Assembly (NCBI RefSeq): GCF_000340565.2
Contig: NZ_CP007203.1
Location: forward strand, 999,281 to 1,063,280
From: Nodularia spumigena CCY9414
Lineage (GTDB): Bacteria > Cyanobacteriota > Cyanobacteriia > Cyanobacteriales > Nostocaceae
DNA length: 64,000 bases
Reading direction: 5' to 3'
In this document: in pieces, positions 52,097 to 62,700 of the stretch
How the letters are laid out: the number at the start of each line of letters is the position of its first letter
Position numbering within the stretch: position 1 is the first letter of the stretch
Position numbers and translations under genes: made by a program
Notes under the pieces: generated by a model
Database searches by the model: none
What the model was told of the DNA's origin: nothing
What the model saw: only the letters and a program-made list of their open reading frames with translations

Positions 52097-53125
52097 ACAT
52101 ACTAACATTTGTCAGTACTTGTTTCAATAAATTTATGTGAATTCCCTGGCTTGAGGTTTGCTCTATCCCCACTATTAGCTGGTTTCACTGTGATGAATGA
52201 TAATATATGGTAATATTTGTCTATATATTGGGCGAAGTTTCACAATACTATCTTTTTTGCTGATCTCAAACTAAATTTTGGGTTTTTGGGTAGCTTTTGC
52301 AGCACAACCTCAAGAAGCGAGAAAATACATACTGGCGAAATGGCAACATACTTATCCCATGTTCAGTTATTCTCAGTGTTAAGCCATAGATATTTAGGTT
52401 AAGTATTTGGTATTCTTGTTGAAATCACGTACAAATATTTTAACCATTGCTCCCACACAGCCCACAGATCCCAACCACAAACCTAAAATTATCTCCCAAA
52501 CTCTATATTTTTAGGAGCTTTTGACTGTTCTAACCAATACTTCAAAAGCACTATAGCACTTGTTGTTTTTATGCAATACACTTTCATCTCTCTCCTTCCA
52601 GGGGAGAGCCTGTGACATTTGCTACTCTTCCCTTGTAGGGAAGGGGTTGGGGTTAGGTCTGTATGGGATTCAACTGCAAGCCGCTATATATTTTCATTAA
52701 AGGACACATAGGTTCACAACCCGACAAAGGATATAGAAAATACTGAAGTGGTTTTAAAGCCTTGTCCAGAGAACAATTTGGCAGTATATGTCCCAGTGAA
52801 ATGATATCCGTAACTTTTCTGTTGTTTAACAATACCAAATTTGCGTTACTCTTAAAACGGAATCGTTTTAGTTAGGCATTTAATCGGACAGAAGTATATT
52901 AATAAAATCTTAAATTTTGCCAATCTGTCTGATCAGTCGAACTTACAAATTGAATAGTTTGATACGGCAAGCTGAATATTTATCTACTACCCTAAGCAAG
53001 GTAGTTAATTAACGATTTCATGAAACGCTGGTAAATGTAATGGATAGTTTACAATACCAGTGGATGAAAAAAGCTAAAGAAAATATAAAAGAGACTAAAA
53101 TCACTGTGGTGTCTGGAGGACAAAC
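52097..53125. other. Long intergenic region with minor repeats
   Basis: No supported gene in about 1 kb. Notable segments are a CCTTCCAGGGGAGAG and CCCTTGTAGGGAAGGGGTTG repeat-like stretch (52590-52650) and a small palindrome AAAACGGAATCGTTTT (52854-52869). The low coding potential suggests decayed mobile DNA. Confidence 0.55.
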
Positions 53126-53470
53126 GTGTTTCTGAGACTAGCGCATCAACACCGACAATTCGTCCAAGACTTGGTAATGAACCTACAAGCCTTGGCAATT
53201 GTACTAGAACGACGGGGATATCCTGCGTCCTGTTATACCTGTGGCGACCAGATGAATAGTGCTTCATTTATGGTCAGCTTGGGCGACAATCACTTGATTC
53301 GATTCTTGGTATCCGATTACGGGATTACTTGGACGGAAATGCGAGATGACCGCGAATTAATGAAATTAGAGGGTGCAGAGGCAATTAATCAGTTGCAAGA
53401 GCTGGCTAATCTTGTCAAAGAATCTACACCAGCTAGTTCAGGTAATAAAACCCTGGCCAAAAAGTGTTAG
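53126..53470 (+). CDS. DUF1815 family protein
   Basis: A 114-residue soluble protein starting at GTG. The conserved block is FVQDLVMNLQALAIVLERRG, then YPASCYTCGDQMNSASFMVS with two Cys, then LIRFLVSDYGITWTEMRDD. This family is restricted to cyanobacteria and has no known function. A GGAGGA ribosome binding site precedes the start. Confidence 0.8.
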   Translation: MFLRLAHQHRQFVQDLVMNLQALAIVLERRGYPASCYTCGDQMNSASFMVSLGDNHLIRFLVSDYGITWTEMRDDRELMKLEGAEAINQLQELANLVKESTPASSGNKTLAKKC

Positions 53471-53717
53471 GGCTTTCTGTATCTGATGGGGTACTTAACA
53501 ACAGGTTCCCATAGTCGCTCTCGTATTGGAAATCTATGGCTGGTAATTAGTAATAGGTAATTGTGGCTTGGCTTGCGATCCCACATTACCTATTTAAAAT
53601 TACTATAAAGTGATTTGCTTATTGCAGGGCGATCGCCTATTTTAAGTGCGTTAATTAAAACCTTATGAGAGAATTTTGTCAGATGTGAAACATTCATAGC
53701 TATTAAGAAATTCAAAA

Positions 53718-54218
53718 ATGTCTAAAAAACAACCAAATCCAGCACAATTACCACCAACCAGCGCCATTGATCTTCCATCGAACCAGGAATTTGAGAGTTG
53801 GTTTGAATATCCGGTGAGAGTGCAACCCCATCATACTGACTATGCAGGTGTTGTCTGGCATGGTACTTATTTAACTTGGATGGAAGAAGCAAGAGTAGAA
53901 TGTTTGAGATCCATCGGCATTGAATTTGCTGATTTAGTGGCGTTAGGCTGCGATTTACCGGTTGTAGAACTTTCAGTACGCTATCACCGTTCCATTCAGT
54001 TAGGTATGGCTGTAATTGTCAAAACACGCATGATTGAAGTGACTGGTGTCCGCATCAACTGGGATTATGGGATTGTCTCAACTGATGGACAAGAACTATA
54101 TGTCACAGCTAAGGTGACGTTAGTAGCATTAGACCGCGAAAGAGGTAAGATAATGCGTCGCCTACCTGCAACTGTTCAGGACGCGTTAGCCAAGATTTCC
54201 ACTATACACAATAATTAG
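53718..54218 (+). CDS. Hotdog-fold acyl-CoA thioesterase
   Basis: A 166-residue thioesterase of the 4-hydroxybenzoyl-CoA type. The catalytic Asp lies in VQPHHTDYAGVVWHGTYLTW, and a core beta sheet follows (LPVVELSVRYHRSIQLGMAV). In cyanobacteria one such enzyme hydrolyses 1,4-dihydroxy-2-naphthoyl-CoA in phylloquinone synthesis; that is a possible role here, but no menaquinone gene is adjacent. The N-terminal ~25 residues are an unconserved extension. Confidence 0.75.
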   Translation: MSKKQPNPAQLPPTSAIDLPSNQEFESWFEYPVRVQPHHTDYAGVVWHGTYLTWMEEARVECLRSIGIEFADLVALGCDLPVVELSVRYHRSIQLGMAVIVKTRMIEVTGVRINWDYGIVSTDGQELYVTAKVTLVALDRERGKIMRRLPATVQDALAKISTIHNN

Positions 54219-54224
54219 CAAAAA

Positions 54225-54302
54225 AAGGATGAAGAATGTAGATGCTTGGCAAACTGTTTACCGCAGGTTTGCTGGAAGCCTTTCTTCTTCATCCTTGGTT
54301 TT
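54225..54302 (+). terminator. Terminator hairpin after the thioesterase gene
   Basis: AAGGATGAAGAA (54225-54236) pairs perfectly with TTCTTCATCCTT (54285-54296), followed by GGTTTTG. A second inner hairpin is possible. Confidence 0.65.
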
Positions 54303-54331
54303 GTTTAAATTTATCGCCTCTCAATCGCGTC

Positions 54332-54517
54332 TCATTTCGGCGAAATTGTTTGAGCCAAGTGCATAATCTGATGCCAAATATCTTCAGGTGTAATCCCAAA
54401 ACCGATATTTAATAAAACCAGTATTGCCGCAATTGTTAAAGCATTCTTCAAAGTAGTTTTCAGAATTTTGAACAAAATTACAAATACTATCCAAGCAAGA
54501 ATTAGGGTAGGAATCAT
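54332..54517 (-). CDS. Small hydrophobic membrane protein
   Basis: A 61-residue protein with two hydrophobic segments (MIPTLILAWIVFVILFKIL; ALTIAAILVLLNIGFGI) and an amphipathic end. It has an AAGGG ribosome binding context and looks like a small cyanobacterial membrane protein. Function unknown. The ATG at 54515-54517 is preferred to the TTG one codon earlier. Confidence 0.5.
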   Translation of the reverse strand: MIPTLILAWIVFVILFKILKTTLKNALTIAAILVLLNIGFGITPEDIWHQIMHLAQTISPK

Positions 54518-54791
54518 CAAGATAAATCCCTTGAAAATATCCCTTATTTAAGGGTTACAACAAATATTTATTCATTCAGCAATTACTCTGGTAAATTTTT
54601 TTGCCCCCAAGCTATAATAATCGTTATCTCTAAGTTTTTAGGAGATTTTTGGAGTAATTGTTACTGATTAACTATACTAGAAAATTTTAATGATTTCTGG
54701 CTAATTAAAGTCTTTTATATAATAAGTTAGTAAATTTATTGGCTGTATTGTTAAAGATATATAAATCATTTCATCAAATAAAGCCGAAATC

Positions 54792-54836
54792 TAGTGAGGA
54801 GGTTGGATAAAATAACCATCCTCACTAATGCTTTTA
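54792..54836. terminator. Terminator hairpin
   Basis: TAGTGAGGA and TCCTCACTA form a nine-base stem extended by GGTT/AACC, followed by ATGCTTTTATA. It could serve either direction. Confidence 0.6.
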
Positions 54837-54870
54837 TACTAAGCTGTTGAGCATTGAACTTGCACAATTT

Positions 54871-54893
54871 GGACGGGCAAGATGCCCATCCCA
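54871..54893. repeat. GGGCATCTTGCCC hairpin element, copy 3
   Basis: GGACGGGCAAGATGCCCATCC, inverted relative to the copy at 10700. Confidence 0.6.
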
Positions 54894-54939
54894 CAAGAGT
54901 TGTATTTAAACATATTGTGCAAAATCAGGTTTTTTCAAC

Positions 54940-56148
54940 TTATCGAGTTGTTGGGTGTAACGAAATTACCTGCGAAGGAGATTCTAACTTGTTAGCCGCA
55001 GTTAAAACTTCTTGTCTTGCCCATTTATCTGCTGCTAAAATGTCATCTAAAGAAGGATTTGTACAGTTATCATTTTGATGGCGATCGCACACCAATTCGA
55101 TACATCGGGGAATATCTAAAAATTTAATTTTCTCCTCTAAAAATAACGCCACAACCTGCTCATTAGCAGCATTTAACACAGCCGGCATCGAACCCCCAGC
55201 CTTACCAGCAGCATAAGCCAACTGCATACAAGGATACTTCTGGTGGTCTGGTTCACGGAAAGTTAAATTCCCTGCCTTCACCAAATCCAGCCGTTCCCAG
55301 TCAGTGTAAATGCGCTCAGGCCAAGATAAAGCATAGAGTAAAGGTAAGCGCATATCCGGCCAACCGAGTTGAGCTAAAACAGATGTATCCTGCAACTCAA
55401 TCAGCGAGTGAATAATGCTCTGGGGATGAATGACAATATCAATATCTGGATAATCCAAGCCAAACAGAAAATGCGCCTCAATTACCTCCAGACCCTTGTT
55501 CATCAAAGTCGCCGAGTCTACGGTGATTTTCCTCCCCATCGACCAGTTAGGATGCTTCAGAGCATCAGCAACCGTCACCTCGGCTAACTTTTCTACATCC
55601 CAATCTCGGAAAGCCCCACCAGAAGCCGTGAGCAAAATTCGCCGCAAGCCACCCTTGGGAATACCTTGAAGGCATTGAAATATTGCTGAATGCTCAGAAT
55701 CAGCCGGTAATAGTTTGACACCATGCTTTTCTACTAAAGGTAGAACCACAGGACCACCAGCAATCAAAGTTTCTTTATTCGCCAAAGCGATATCTTTACC
55801 AGCTTCAATAGCCGCGATGGTCGGTAATAAACCAGCACAGCCCACAATACCCGTCACCACGGTTTCGGCATCACCATAACGGGCGACTTCTATCACTCCC
55901 GAAATACCAGCGAGTAAAATCGGTTGCGGGTCAAGGTCTTTGATAGCTTCCTGGAGTTCTGGTAATTTTTCCTCAGCCGAAATCGCCGCAATACTTGGCC
56001 GAAACTGCCGAATTTGAGCCGCCAAAATCTCCACATTGCTCCCAGCAGCCAATCCGACAATGCGAAACTGATCGGGATACTGAGTAACGATATCTAAAGT
56101 TTGAGTACCGATGGAGCCAGTAGAACCAACAAGAGTAATAGCTTTCAC
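54940..56148 (-). CDS. dxr: 1-deoxy-D-xylulose 5-phosphate reductoisomerase
   Basis: A ~402-residue enzyme of the MEP isoprenoid pathway. It converts DXP to MEP with NADPH and a divalent metal. The NADPH-binding start is [20 protein letters not shown]. The metal- and substrate-binding parts include [27 protein letters not shown] and [21 protein letters not shown] place the start at the GTG at 56148, where family similarity begins. An ATG at 56187 or an earlier codon would add a basic, unconserved leader. The C-terminal region includes [20 protein letters not shown]. Confidence 0.93.
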   Translation of the reverse strand: MKAITLVGSTGSIGTQTLDIVTQYPDQFRIVGLAAGSNVEILAAQIRQFRPSIAAISAEEKLPELQEAIKDLDPQPILLAGISGVIEVARYGDAETVVTGIVGCAGLLPTIAAIEAGKDIALANKETLIAGGPVVLPLVEKHGVKLLPADSEHSAIFQCLQGIPKGGLRRILLTASGGAFRDWDVEKLAEVTVADALKHPNWSMGRKITVDSATLMNKGLEVIEAHFLFGLDYPDIDIVIHPQSIIHSLIELQDTSVLAQLGWPDMRLPLLYALSWPERIYTDWERLDLVKAGNLTFREPDHQKYPCMQLAYAAGKAGGSMPAVLNAANEQVVALFLEEKIKFLDIPRCIELVCDRHQNDNCTNPSLDDILAADKWARQEVLTAANKLESPSQVISLHPTTR

Positions 56149-56342
56149 AATTGCTTTAAAATTTACAGACAACTTCCAGTTTGACATTCTCCCGCCCCAG
56201 ATTGCGGGGTATTCTTGGACTGAACATCTGAAAATGCAGAAAATCTGGGTGTAGCGTAGACAGTCAATCAATTTTAGATTTTAGATTTCGGATTTTGGAT
56301 TTACCATTAAGGAAGTATTGGTAAAATACAAAAATCCCAAAA

Positions 56343-57893
56343 TTATGGAACTAGTGAATAAATTAACGTAAACTCTTCAGATGTGCCTAAAACTTGACCG
56401 CCAGATAAATTGAGATTCTGTAAACTGGCATGATCTAATAGCAAATAAGATTGCTCTAACCACATTTTTTGTAAAACTGTAACATCTGCGGAAACGACTT
56501 GACAATCAGAATAAAAATTTAAACTAGGACGACCATAAGCAAAAGAAGTATAAACTTTGGTTCCTGGGGAAACATGGGCGCGAATTAATGCCGCCACAGG
56601 CTTTACCGGAAAGGTTTCGTTTAACTCCCAAATCCAAGATTGGGAACTCATTAATAGTGCTAAAACTAAATACATTCCCGAAATTAGGACGGGAATAAAC
56701 AAGCGATCGCGCTGTTTAATTAGCCAAGCTGCTACACTCATACTGATAGCCAAAACCAGACTCATAGCTATCAACACAGGCTGAGGATCTGCAACAGCAA
56801 AGTAAATACATCCTCCTAAACCTGCGAAAGCAATAATAGCTAAAAATACTGCCCAATATTTGTTAATTGAATTCCGATGCTGCCAAACTTCGCTCAGTTG
56901 CGCCCCAATTGCTAAAGCTAAAAAGGGATAAACAGGCATAATATACCAGGGGAGTTTTGTTCTCATGAAAGAAATGGCGACAAAATAAACAATTGTCCCG
57001 ATGAGAACGAGACGCGCCCAAGTAGTATGACGTTTTTTTATAGCTAGATGTAAACCTCCTGGTAAAAATATCAGCCAGGGAAAACCATATTTAATTAACT
57101 CAATTAAATAGTACCAAGCAGGGCCACTATTACCTTCCACAGACTGCACAAGACGGTTAAAGGTTTGTGCCTGAAAGTTTATTTGTAAGAAATTACTGCC
57201 ATAATATTGCCATTGGGCAATATACCAAGCCAAAGGTGCAGCAATACCGAATAACATTCCCGCCCAGAAAGAGGGATTTTTCCACAATGTTAATTGTCTC
57301 TCGGCAATCAGAAATAAACAAGCGATCGCACCCAGCAATAAAACTAGCATCCCCTTTGTCAGAGTAATTAGCCCCAAGCAAATACCCACACCGAGAGCAT
57401 ACCGTTTATTTTGACGAGCTTTGAGGACAAAAAATAACAATAAGAGGAAAAAAGAAACACTCGCGCCATCTAGCATCGCCAGTCTACCATGACGTACTAT
57501 AGGCAACATTGTTAAGTAAACCAAAGCCGCAAACAAAGCAGGCAAATTTTGCTGAAAAACCAAACCTCCGACTAAGTACAGTATAGGTACTCCCAAGGCA
57601 GTTAAAACTGCACTAGGTAAGCGTGTTGTCCACTCATTCACGCCTCCAAGGGAATAAGCCCAAGCAATTAGTAAATGGATGAGAGGTGGTTTGTTGTGAT
57701 ATGCTTCATCTCCCAAGATGGGGTAAAGCCAACGCATCGAACCAACCGGGGCGCGCCAAATTTCACGAGCAACTTGTGCTACAGTACCCTCATCCCAGTC
57801 ACGTAACGGTAAGTTTCCCAAAAATATTAGCCAGAGAATCAGAGATCCCACAACCAAGCTCAATAGCCATTCTTTTTCTCGGAATGGACGCAT
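56343..57893 (-). CDS. GT39/ArnT-like membrane glycosyltransferase
   Basis: A ~516-residue protein with about ten to twelve membrane helices. The first external loop carries the Asp/Glu motif of the superfamily, LRDWDEGTVAQVAREI, followed by YHNKPPLIHLLIAWAYSLGG. Such enzymes transfer a sugar from a polyprenyl-phosphate donor to lipid or protein at the outer face of the membrane. The acceptor cannot be told here. It is on the same strand as dxr, with a gap of about 190 bases. The ATG at 57893 (MRPFREKEW) is preferred to a start 12 codons upstream. Confidence 0.8.
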   Translation of the reverse strand: MRPFREKEWLLSLVVGSLILWLIFLGNLPLRDWDEGTVAQVAREIWRAPVGSMRWLYPILGDEAYHNKPPLIHLLIAWAYSLGGVNEWTTRLPSAVLTALGVPILYLVGGLVFQQNLPALFAALVYLTMLPIVRHGRLAMLDGASVSFFLLLLFFVLKARQNKRYALGVGICLGLITLTKGMLVLLLGAIACLFLIAERQLTLWKNPSFWAGMLFGIAAPLAWYIAQWQYYGSNFLQINFQAQTFNRLVQSVEGNSGPAWYYLIELIKYGFPWLIFLPGGLHLAIKKRHTTWARLVLIGTIVYFVAISFMRTKLPWYIMPVYPFLALAIGAQLSEVWQHRNSINKYWAVFLAIIAFAGLGGCIYFAVADPQPVLIAMSLVLAISMSVAAWLIKQRDRLFIPVLISGMYLVLALLMSSQSWIWELNETFPVKPVAALIRAHVSPGTKVYTSFAYGRPSLNFYSDCQVVSADVTVLQKMWLEQSYLLLDHASLQNLNLSGGQVLGTSEEFTLIYSLVP

Positions 57894-57929
57894 TTTTACA
57901 ATACCTAAAATACAATCATCTTTTAACAA

Positions 57930-58767
57930 TGATTAGATAATAGCTTTGGTGTAGTGCTGAACGCTTACGCAAAAATCCTCTTAGCGTAGGAACCCTTAGT
58001 CTGTGCTAAGTGCAAAGAAATCTTTGAAGATTCTCCAGTTATAGCAACCGCCAAGGAGGTTAAGACATAAACGGATAATCAAACTTAGACACCAAAAGGG
58101 TTTTAACCCACTCCCCACGGACTACTCCCTACTCCCTACTCCCCAGCTATATCAGGCAGTAGTTAATTACCGTATTTAGACTGGCTCTATATCCGTGAAA
58201 ATTCTCATATTAATGGCAAGTGAAAATATCGGGAAAATATACAATAAGTGCGATGCGGCTCCAACTTATTCGCAATAAATGAGTAAACAGTATAATAATT
58301 CACTGCTTAGTTTACCTTAACAATGGGAAACTATATGCAGTTGATGATCGTCAGGCTAATTCATAGCAGAGGAAAGGTGGCAGTTAGTAAGTTAAAAATT
58401 TAACTTTTTTTTAAACTCTACTCAATGAAAATAAGTATTAACTTACACCTTGAAAATAGAGAATTTAGATTCTCGAATTTTTTTGGCTATATAACCCACA
58501 CCAGCAAAATAGTTGGTGAGTACGGTTAGGTCTTATTGTTAAATATTGGTAAATATTATACGGCCATTGTTCATCCAAAACCAGATGTTCTAGGTTACAG
58601 TTGAAACTTCATCAGCCATAGTGTATATTTTTGCAATTTCTGTGAATCTGTATCCAAAAGTTCTGGATTACTAGTAAAACTCTGCGTATCTAATATTTAG
58701 AAGTAATTGTGCTATAAAGTACCGTCATAATTTTGACTTATGGGTCTACCCTTGAAGGAGCTATGAA
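57930..58767. other. Long intergenic region with heptamer repeats
   Basis: No gene is supported in about 840 bases. It includes a CTCCCTA-type heptamer array (58109-58147) and AT-rich DNA. The promoter of the polysaccharide deacetylase gene should lie near its right end. Confidence 0.6.
58109..58147. repeat. Heptamer tandem repeat (CTCCCTA type)
   Basis: About four to five degenerate tandem units such as CTCCCTACTCCCTACTCC. It is related to the CCCCACT array inside the kinase gene. Confidence 0.8.
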
Positions 58768-59679
58768 GTGGAAAATAATAAGTTGTTTCTTTGGCCACAA
58801 GGAATACTAATTGCCTTAGTTGCTCTGAGTGTTACTTTTAGCGTTGGTTTAATGTTACTCATCAAGCCCAATGCTTCTGAAGCACAGAGCCGACAAAGTA
58901 TAGATATTAATAATTTATATGCTGCTAAAGTTGGAACTCAGCAGCGCATTGAGGGATTTAAGGCGATTATGCTCACCAGTTTACAGCAAGAAGCAAACAT
59001 TAAGGGTTTTGCCTCTGCTGCACCACCAAGCTTTCAAGGAGCAATCATTAAAGCTGTGAAACTTAATCAAGGGCCAAAAGTCATTGCTCTGACCTTTGAT
59101 GATGGACCCTGGCCAGAAACCACTTCACAAACGTTAGATATTCTGAAAAAGAATAATATTAAAGGTACATTTTTTGTCGTTGGCAGAAATGTCAAGAATT
59201 ATCCCCACCTAGCCAAGCGGGTGGTTGCTGAAGGTCACGCTATTGCTAATCATACTTGGCATCATTGGTATCATTTTATGAATACCAAGGCGGCTGCTTA
59301 CGAAGTCGATCACACAACAGACGTAATTTATAAAACTACTGGTGTCAAAACCAATTTGTTTCGACCACCAGGGGGAATTATGCACAATGGGGTAACTGCT
59401 TACGCGAGGAAGAGTAAGTATGCCATTATCATGTGGTCATCTGATTCATTAGACTATTCGCGTCCCAGTGTCCCACAGTTAGTCAATAATGTTTTTAGAA
59501 ACGCCACACCCGGAGGTATTGTGCTGATGCATGATGGTGGTGGTAATCGCTCCCAAACGGTGCAAGCTTTACCACAAATTATTAGTAAGTTTCGTCAGCA
59601 AGGCTATAGTTTTGTAACTGTTCCAGAACTTTTAGCAATGCAAGAAAAGGAGCATCAATTGATAGCAAATAAAAAGTAA
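58768..59679 (+). CDS. Polysaccharide deacetylase (NodB homology, CE4)
   Basis: A 303-residue exported protein with an N-terminal signal/anchor helix (residues ~12-32). The CE4 catalytic domain (about 105-285) shows the motif 1 Asp pair in VIALTFDDGPWPETTSQT, the metal-binding His pair in IANHTWHHWYHF, the Arg motif LFRPPGGIMHN and the later His in IVLMHDGGGNRSQT. It probably removes acetyl groups from peptidoglycan or another N-acetylglucosamine polymer. The start is the GTG at 58768, with GAAGGAG upstream; an ATG five bases earlier is in a different, short frame. Confidence 0.88.
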   Translation: MENNKLFLWPQGILIALVALSVTFSVGLMLLIKPNASEAQSRQSIDINNLYAAKVGTQQRIEGFKAIMLTSLQQEANIKGFASAAPPSFQGAIIKAVKLNQGPKVIALTFDDGPWPETTSQTLDILKKNNIKGTFFVVGRNVKNYPHLAKRVVAEGHAIANHTWHHWYHFMNTKAAAYEVDHTTDVIYKTTGVKTNLFRPPGGIMHNGVTAYARKSKYAIIMWSSDSLDYSRPSVPQLVNNVFRNATPGGIVLMHDGGGNRSQTVQALPQIISKFRQQGYSFVTVPELLAMQEKEHQLIANKK

Positions 59680-59687
59680 AAAGTTCA

Positions 59688-59727
59688 GATACCCGACTTT
59701 TGATAAAAGCCGGGGATCTTGTTTTTT
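59688..59727. terminator. Bidirectional terminator
   Basis: GATACCCGACTTTT and AAAAGCCGGGGATC form a 14-base stem with two mismatches and a four-base loop, followed by TTGTTTTTT, between convergent genes. Confidence 0.75.
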
Positions 59728-59731
59728 GCAA

Positions 59732-62700
59732 TTAAACTGAACTCAAATGTTTTTCTAGAACAGATTGGGGATTTGCTTCGGGACTATCAGCTTCAGAAGG
59801 TGGTACTAATTGCCAGAACTTAGGCAAATATTCTGACCAATTTTGCAGAATCATTTTCGCTTTTGGTGAACCAGTGCGATCGCAATGAGTTTTAATTAAT
59901 TCTTGCAGTTGTTTTGCACCGGCTTGTGTCAGCACGCGCTGGATTTTGACAATTTCTGGATTGACTAATTCTGGGAATGAATTGTCTTCATCTAAGAAAT
60001 AAGCCAGCCCTCCAGTCATCCCCGCGCCGACGTTACGCCCAACTTTGCCCAGGACAACAATCACGCCACCAGTCATGTACTCGCAGCAATGATCCCCAGC
60101 CCCTTCAATTACTGCCATACCTTTAGAGTTGCGTACAGCAAAGCGTTCTCCGGCTAAACCATTGGCAAATAATATTCCACCCGTAGAACCATAAAGGCAG
60201 GTATTGCCAACGATGACGTTTTGTGATGGGTCATAGGTGGCATCAGCCGGGGGCTTGATGATAATTTCACCACCGTGCATTCCCTTACCTACATAGTCGT
60301 TGGCTTCTCCTGACAGTGACAGAATCATGCCGGGAAGGTTGAAAGCACCAAAGCTTTGTCCCACACTACCTTGGAAATTCAGGTTAATTTGTCCTTCAAA
60401 ACCACTATCACCATATTGGGAAGCGATCGCACCAGCCAACCGTGCGCCCACTGTTCTATCGGTATTGACTAACTTTAAGGTTTTGCTAACAGTGGATTGA
60501 TTACTAATAGCCGCTTGAATTTCCGCATCAGCCAGCAATTGGTCATCCACTACCGCACCGTTGCTGTGGACTTCTTCATGTACCAACCAGCTACGTTCGC
60601 GAAGCGGCTCCTTCGGAGCATCATTTTTGGCATCTGGTAGCTGAAGTAAACAGTCGAGGTTGAGTCCTTGGGTTTTGGTAACTGTTGCGTCGGCGCGTGT
60701 TGTCAATAAATCAGCACGTCCCACGATATCCAACAAAGAACGGTATCCCAGTCTAGCTAAGAGATGGCGCACTTCCTCAGCAATGAAGCAGAAGAAATTT
60801 ACAACGTGTTCCGGCATTCCTGAGAACCGTTTGCGGAGTTCTTCCTTCTGAGAAGCCACACCCACAGGGCAGTTATTCGTGTGGCAAATCCGCGCCATAA
60901 TACAGCCTTCAGCAATCATGGCGATGGAACCAAAACCGAATTCCTCACCACCCATTAATGCACCTATTACCACATCCCAACCACTTTTGAGTCCACCGTC
61001 TACACGCAAAATTACGCGATCGCGCAGGCCGTTTTGCATTAAAACTCGATGTACTTCACTTAAACCCAGTTCCCACGGTGAACCAGCGTGTTTAATAGAA
61101 CTCAGTGGTGATGCACCAGTACCACCATCATGACCAGATATCTGAATAATATCCGCGTTAGCTTTAGCTACACCCGCCGCAATCGTCCCAATGCCAATTT
61201 CTGCCACTAGTTTCACAGATACCTGTGCTTTGGGGTTAATTTGGTGCAGGTCAAAAATTAGCTGTGCTAAATCTTCAATGGAGTAAATATCATGGTGGGG
61301 TGGTGGTGAAATCAGTGTCACACCAGGCTTAGAACGCCTTAACATGGCAATGTAAGGACTAACTTTTGCCCCTGGTAACTGTCCACCTTCTCCAGGTTTT
61401 GCACCTTGGGCAATTTTGATTTCGATTTGTCTGGCGCTGCTTAAATATCCTGGTGTCACACCAAAGCGTCCTGATGCGACTTGTTTAATGGCACTAGAAG
61501 CAGTATCACCATTCCGTAATCCATGTAAATGTGGTAAAGTAGGGGATTTACCTGCTGCGTCTACATCATTGAGCACTTTATAACGGACTGGATCTTCGCC
61601 GCCTTCCCCTGAGTTAGATTTTCCGCCAATGCGGTTCATGGCGATCGCCAAAGTTTCATGGGCTTCTCGTGACAACGCGCCCAAAGACATCCCACCAGTA
61701 CAGAAGCGTTTGAGAATCTCACTGACTGATTCTACTTCTTCTAAAGGAATGGGTGGGCGATCGCTTTCAAAATCCAACAAATCACGCAAAGCCGTCACCG
61801 GTCGCCCTTGCAGATGCTGTTTGTAAACCTCATAGTGATCATATTGCTTCCCATCCACCGCCTTATGCAGCGCCTTAGCCAATTCCGGGTTATTCATGTG
61901 GTATTCACCCTTGGGAAGACACTGCACAAAACCCAAATTTTCTAACTTCTTCGCCGTCAGTTCGGGAAAAGCCTTGCTATGGAAAGACAGCACCTCTTGC
62001 GCCAATTCGCTCACACTCAACCCACCAATGCGGGAAGTTGTGCCATAGAATCCCAGTTTTAATAAATCCCCACCGATACCAATAGCTTCAAAAATTTGTG
62101 CTGCTTGATAACTGGAAAGGAGAGAAATTCCCATCTTAGAGAGAATTTTCAGTAAACCCGAATTAATGGCTTTACGGTAATTTCCGATAGCTTCCTCTAG
62201 AGTCAGAGTAGCAATTTTACCCCTTTCCATGAAGCTTTGAGTTTTGGGTTCAAACCACCAACTGCGGACAGTATCCAAAGCTGTGTAAGGACAAACAGCA
62301 TCTACACCATAACCAATCAGACAAGCAAAATGATGTGTACTCCAGCACTGGGCTGTATTCACAATCAGCGAAGTTTTTGTTCGCAATCCTTGGCGAATCA
62401 GATGATGATGTACAGCACCTGCGGCTAATAAAGGTGGAATGTAGGTATACTCTGTACTGATGCCATTTTCTCCTTCCAGCTGGCGGTCACTTAAAATTAA
62501 AATCTTTGCCCCTGCCTTGACAGATTCCGCCGCTTGTGCTTGCAAAGACTCTACAGCCTCTTTCAAACCTTCTGGGCCGTTAGCAATAGCAAACAACGTT
62601 GATAATTCCGCCGTCGCAAACCCTGATAACCGAATCGCCTCCAATTCTGTCTCAGTCAACACAGGCGATTCTAACTTCAGTTTCCGGGCGTGTTCTGGCT

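Larger units (their letters stand above)
54521..54939. other. Intergenic region with terminator and dispersed hairpin
   Basis: AT-rich DNA containing the terminator at 54792 and the GGGCAAGATGCCC element at 54871. No gene is seen. Confidence 0.6.

Noticed and set aside
52217-52838. Several 60-codon frames in the long spacer
   Set aside because: No start signals or recognisable sequence; they are consistent with chance in AT-rich non-coding DNA.
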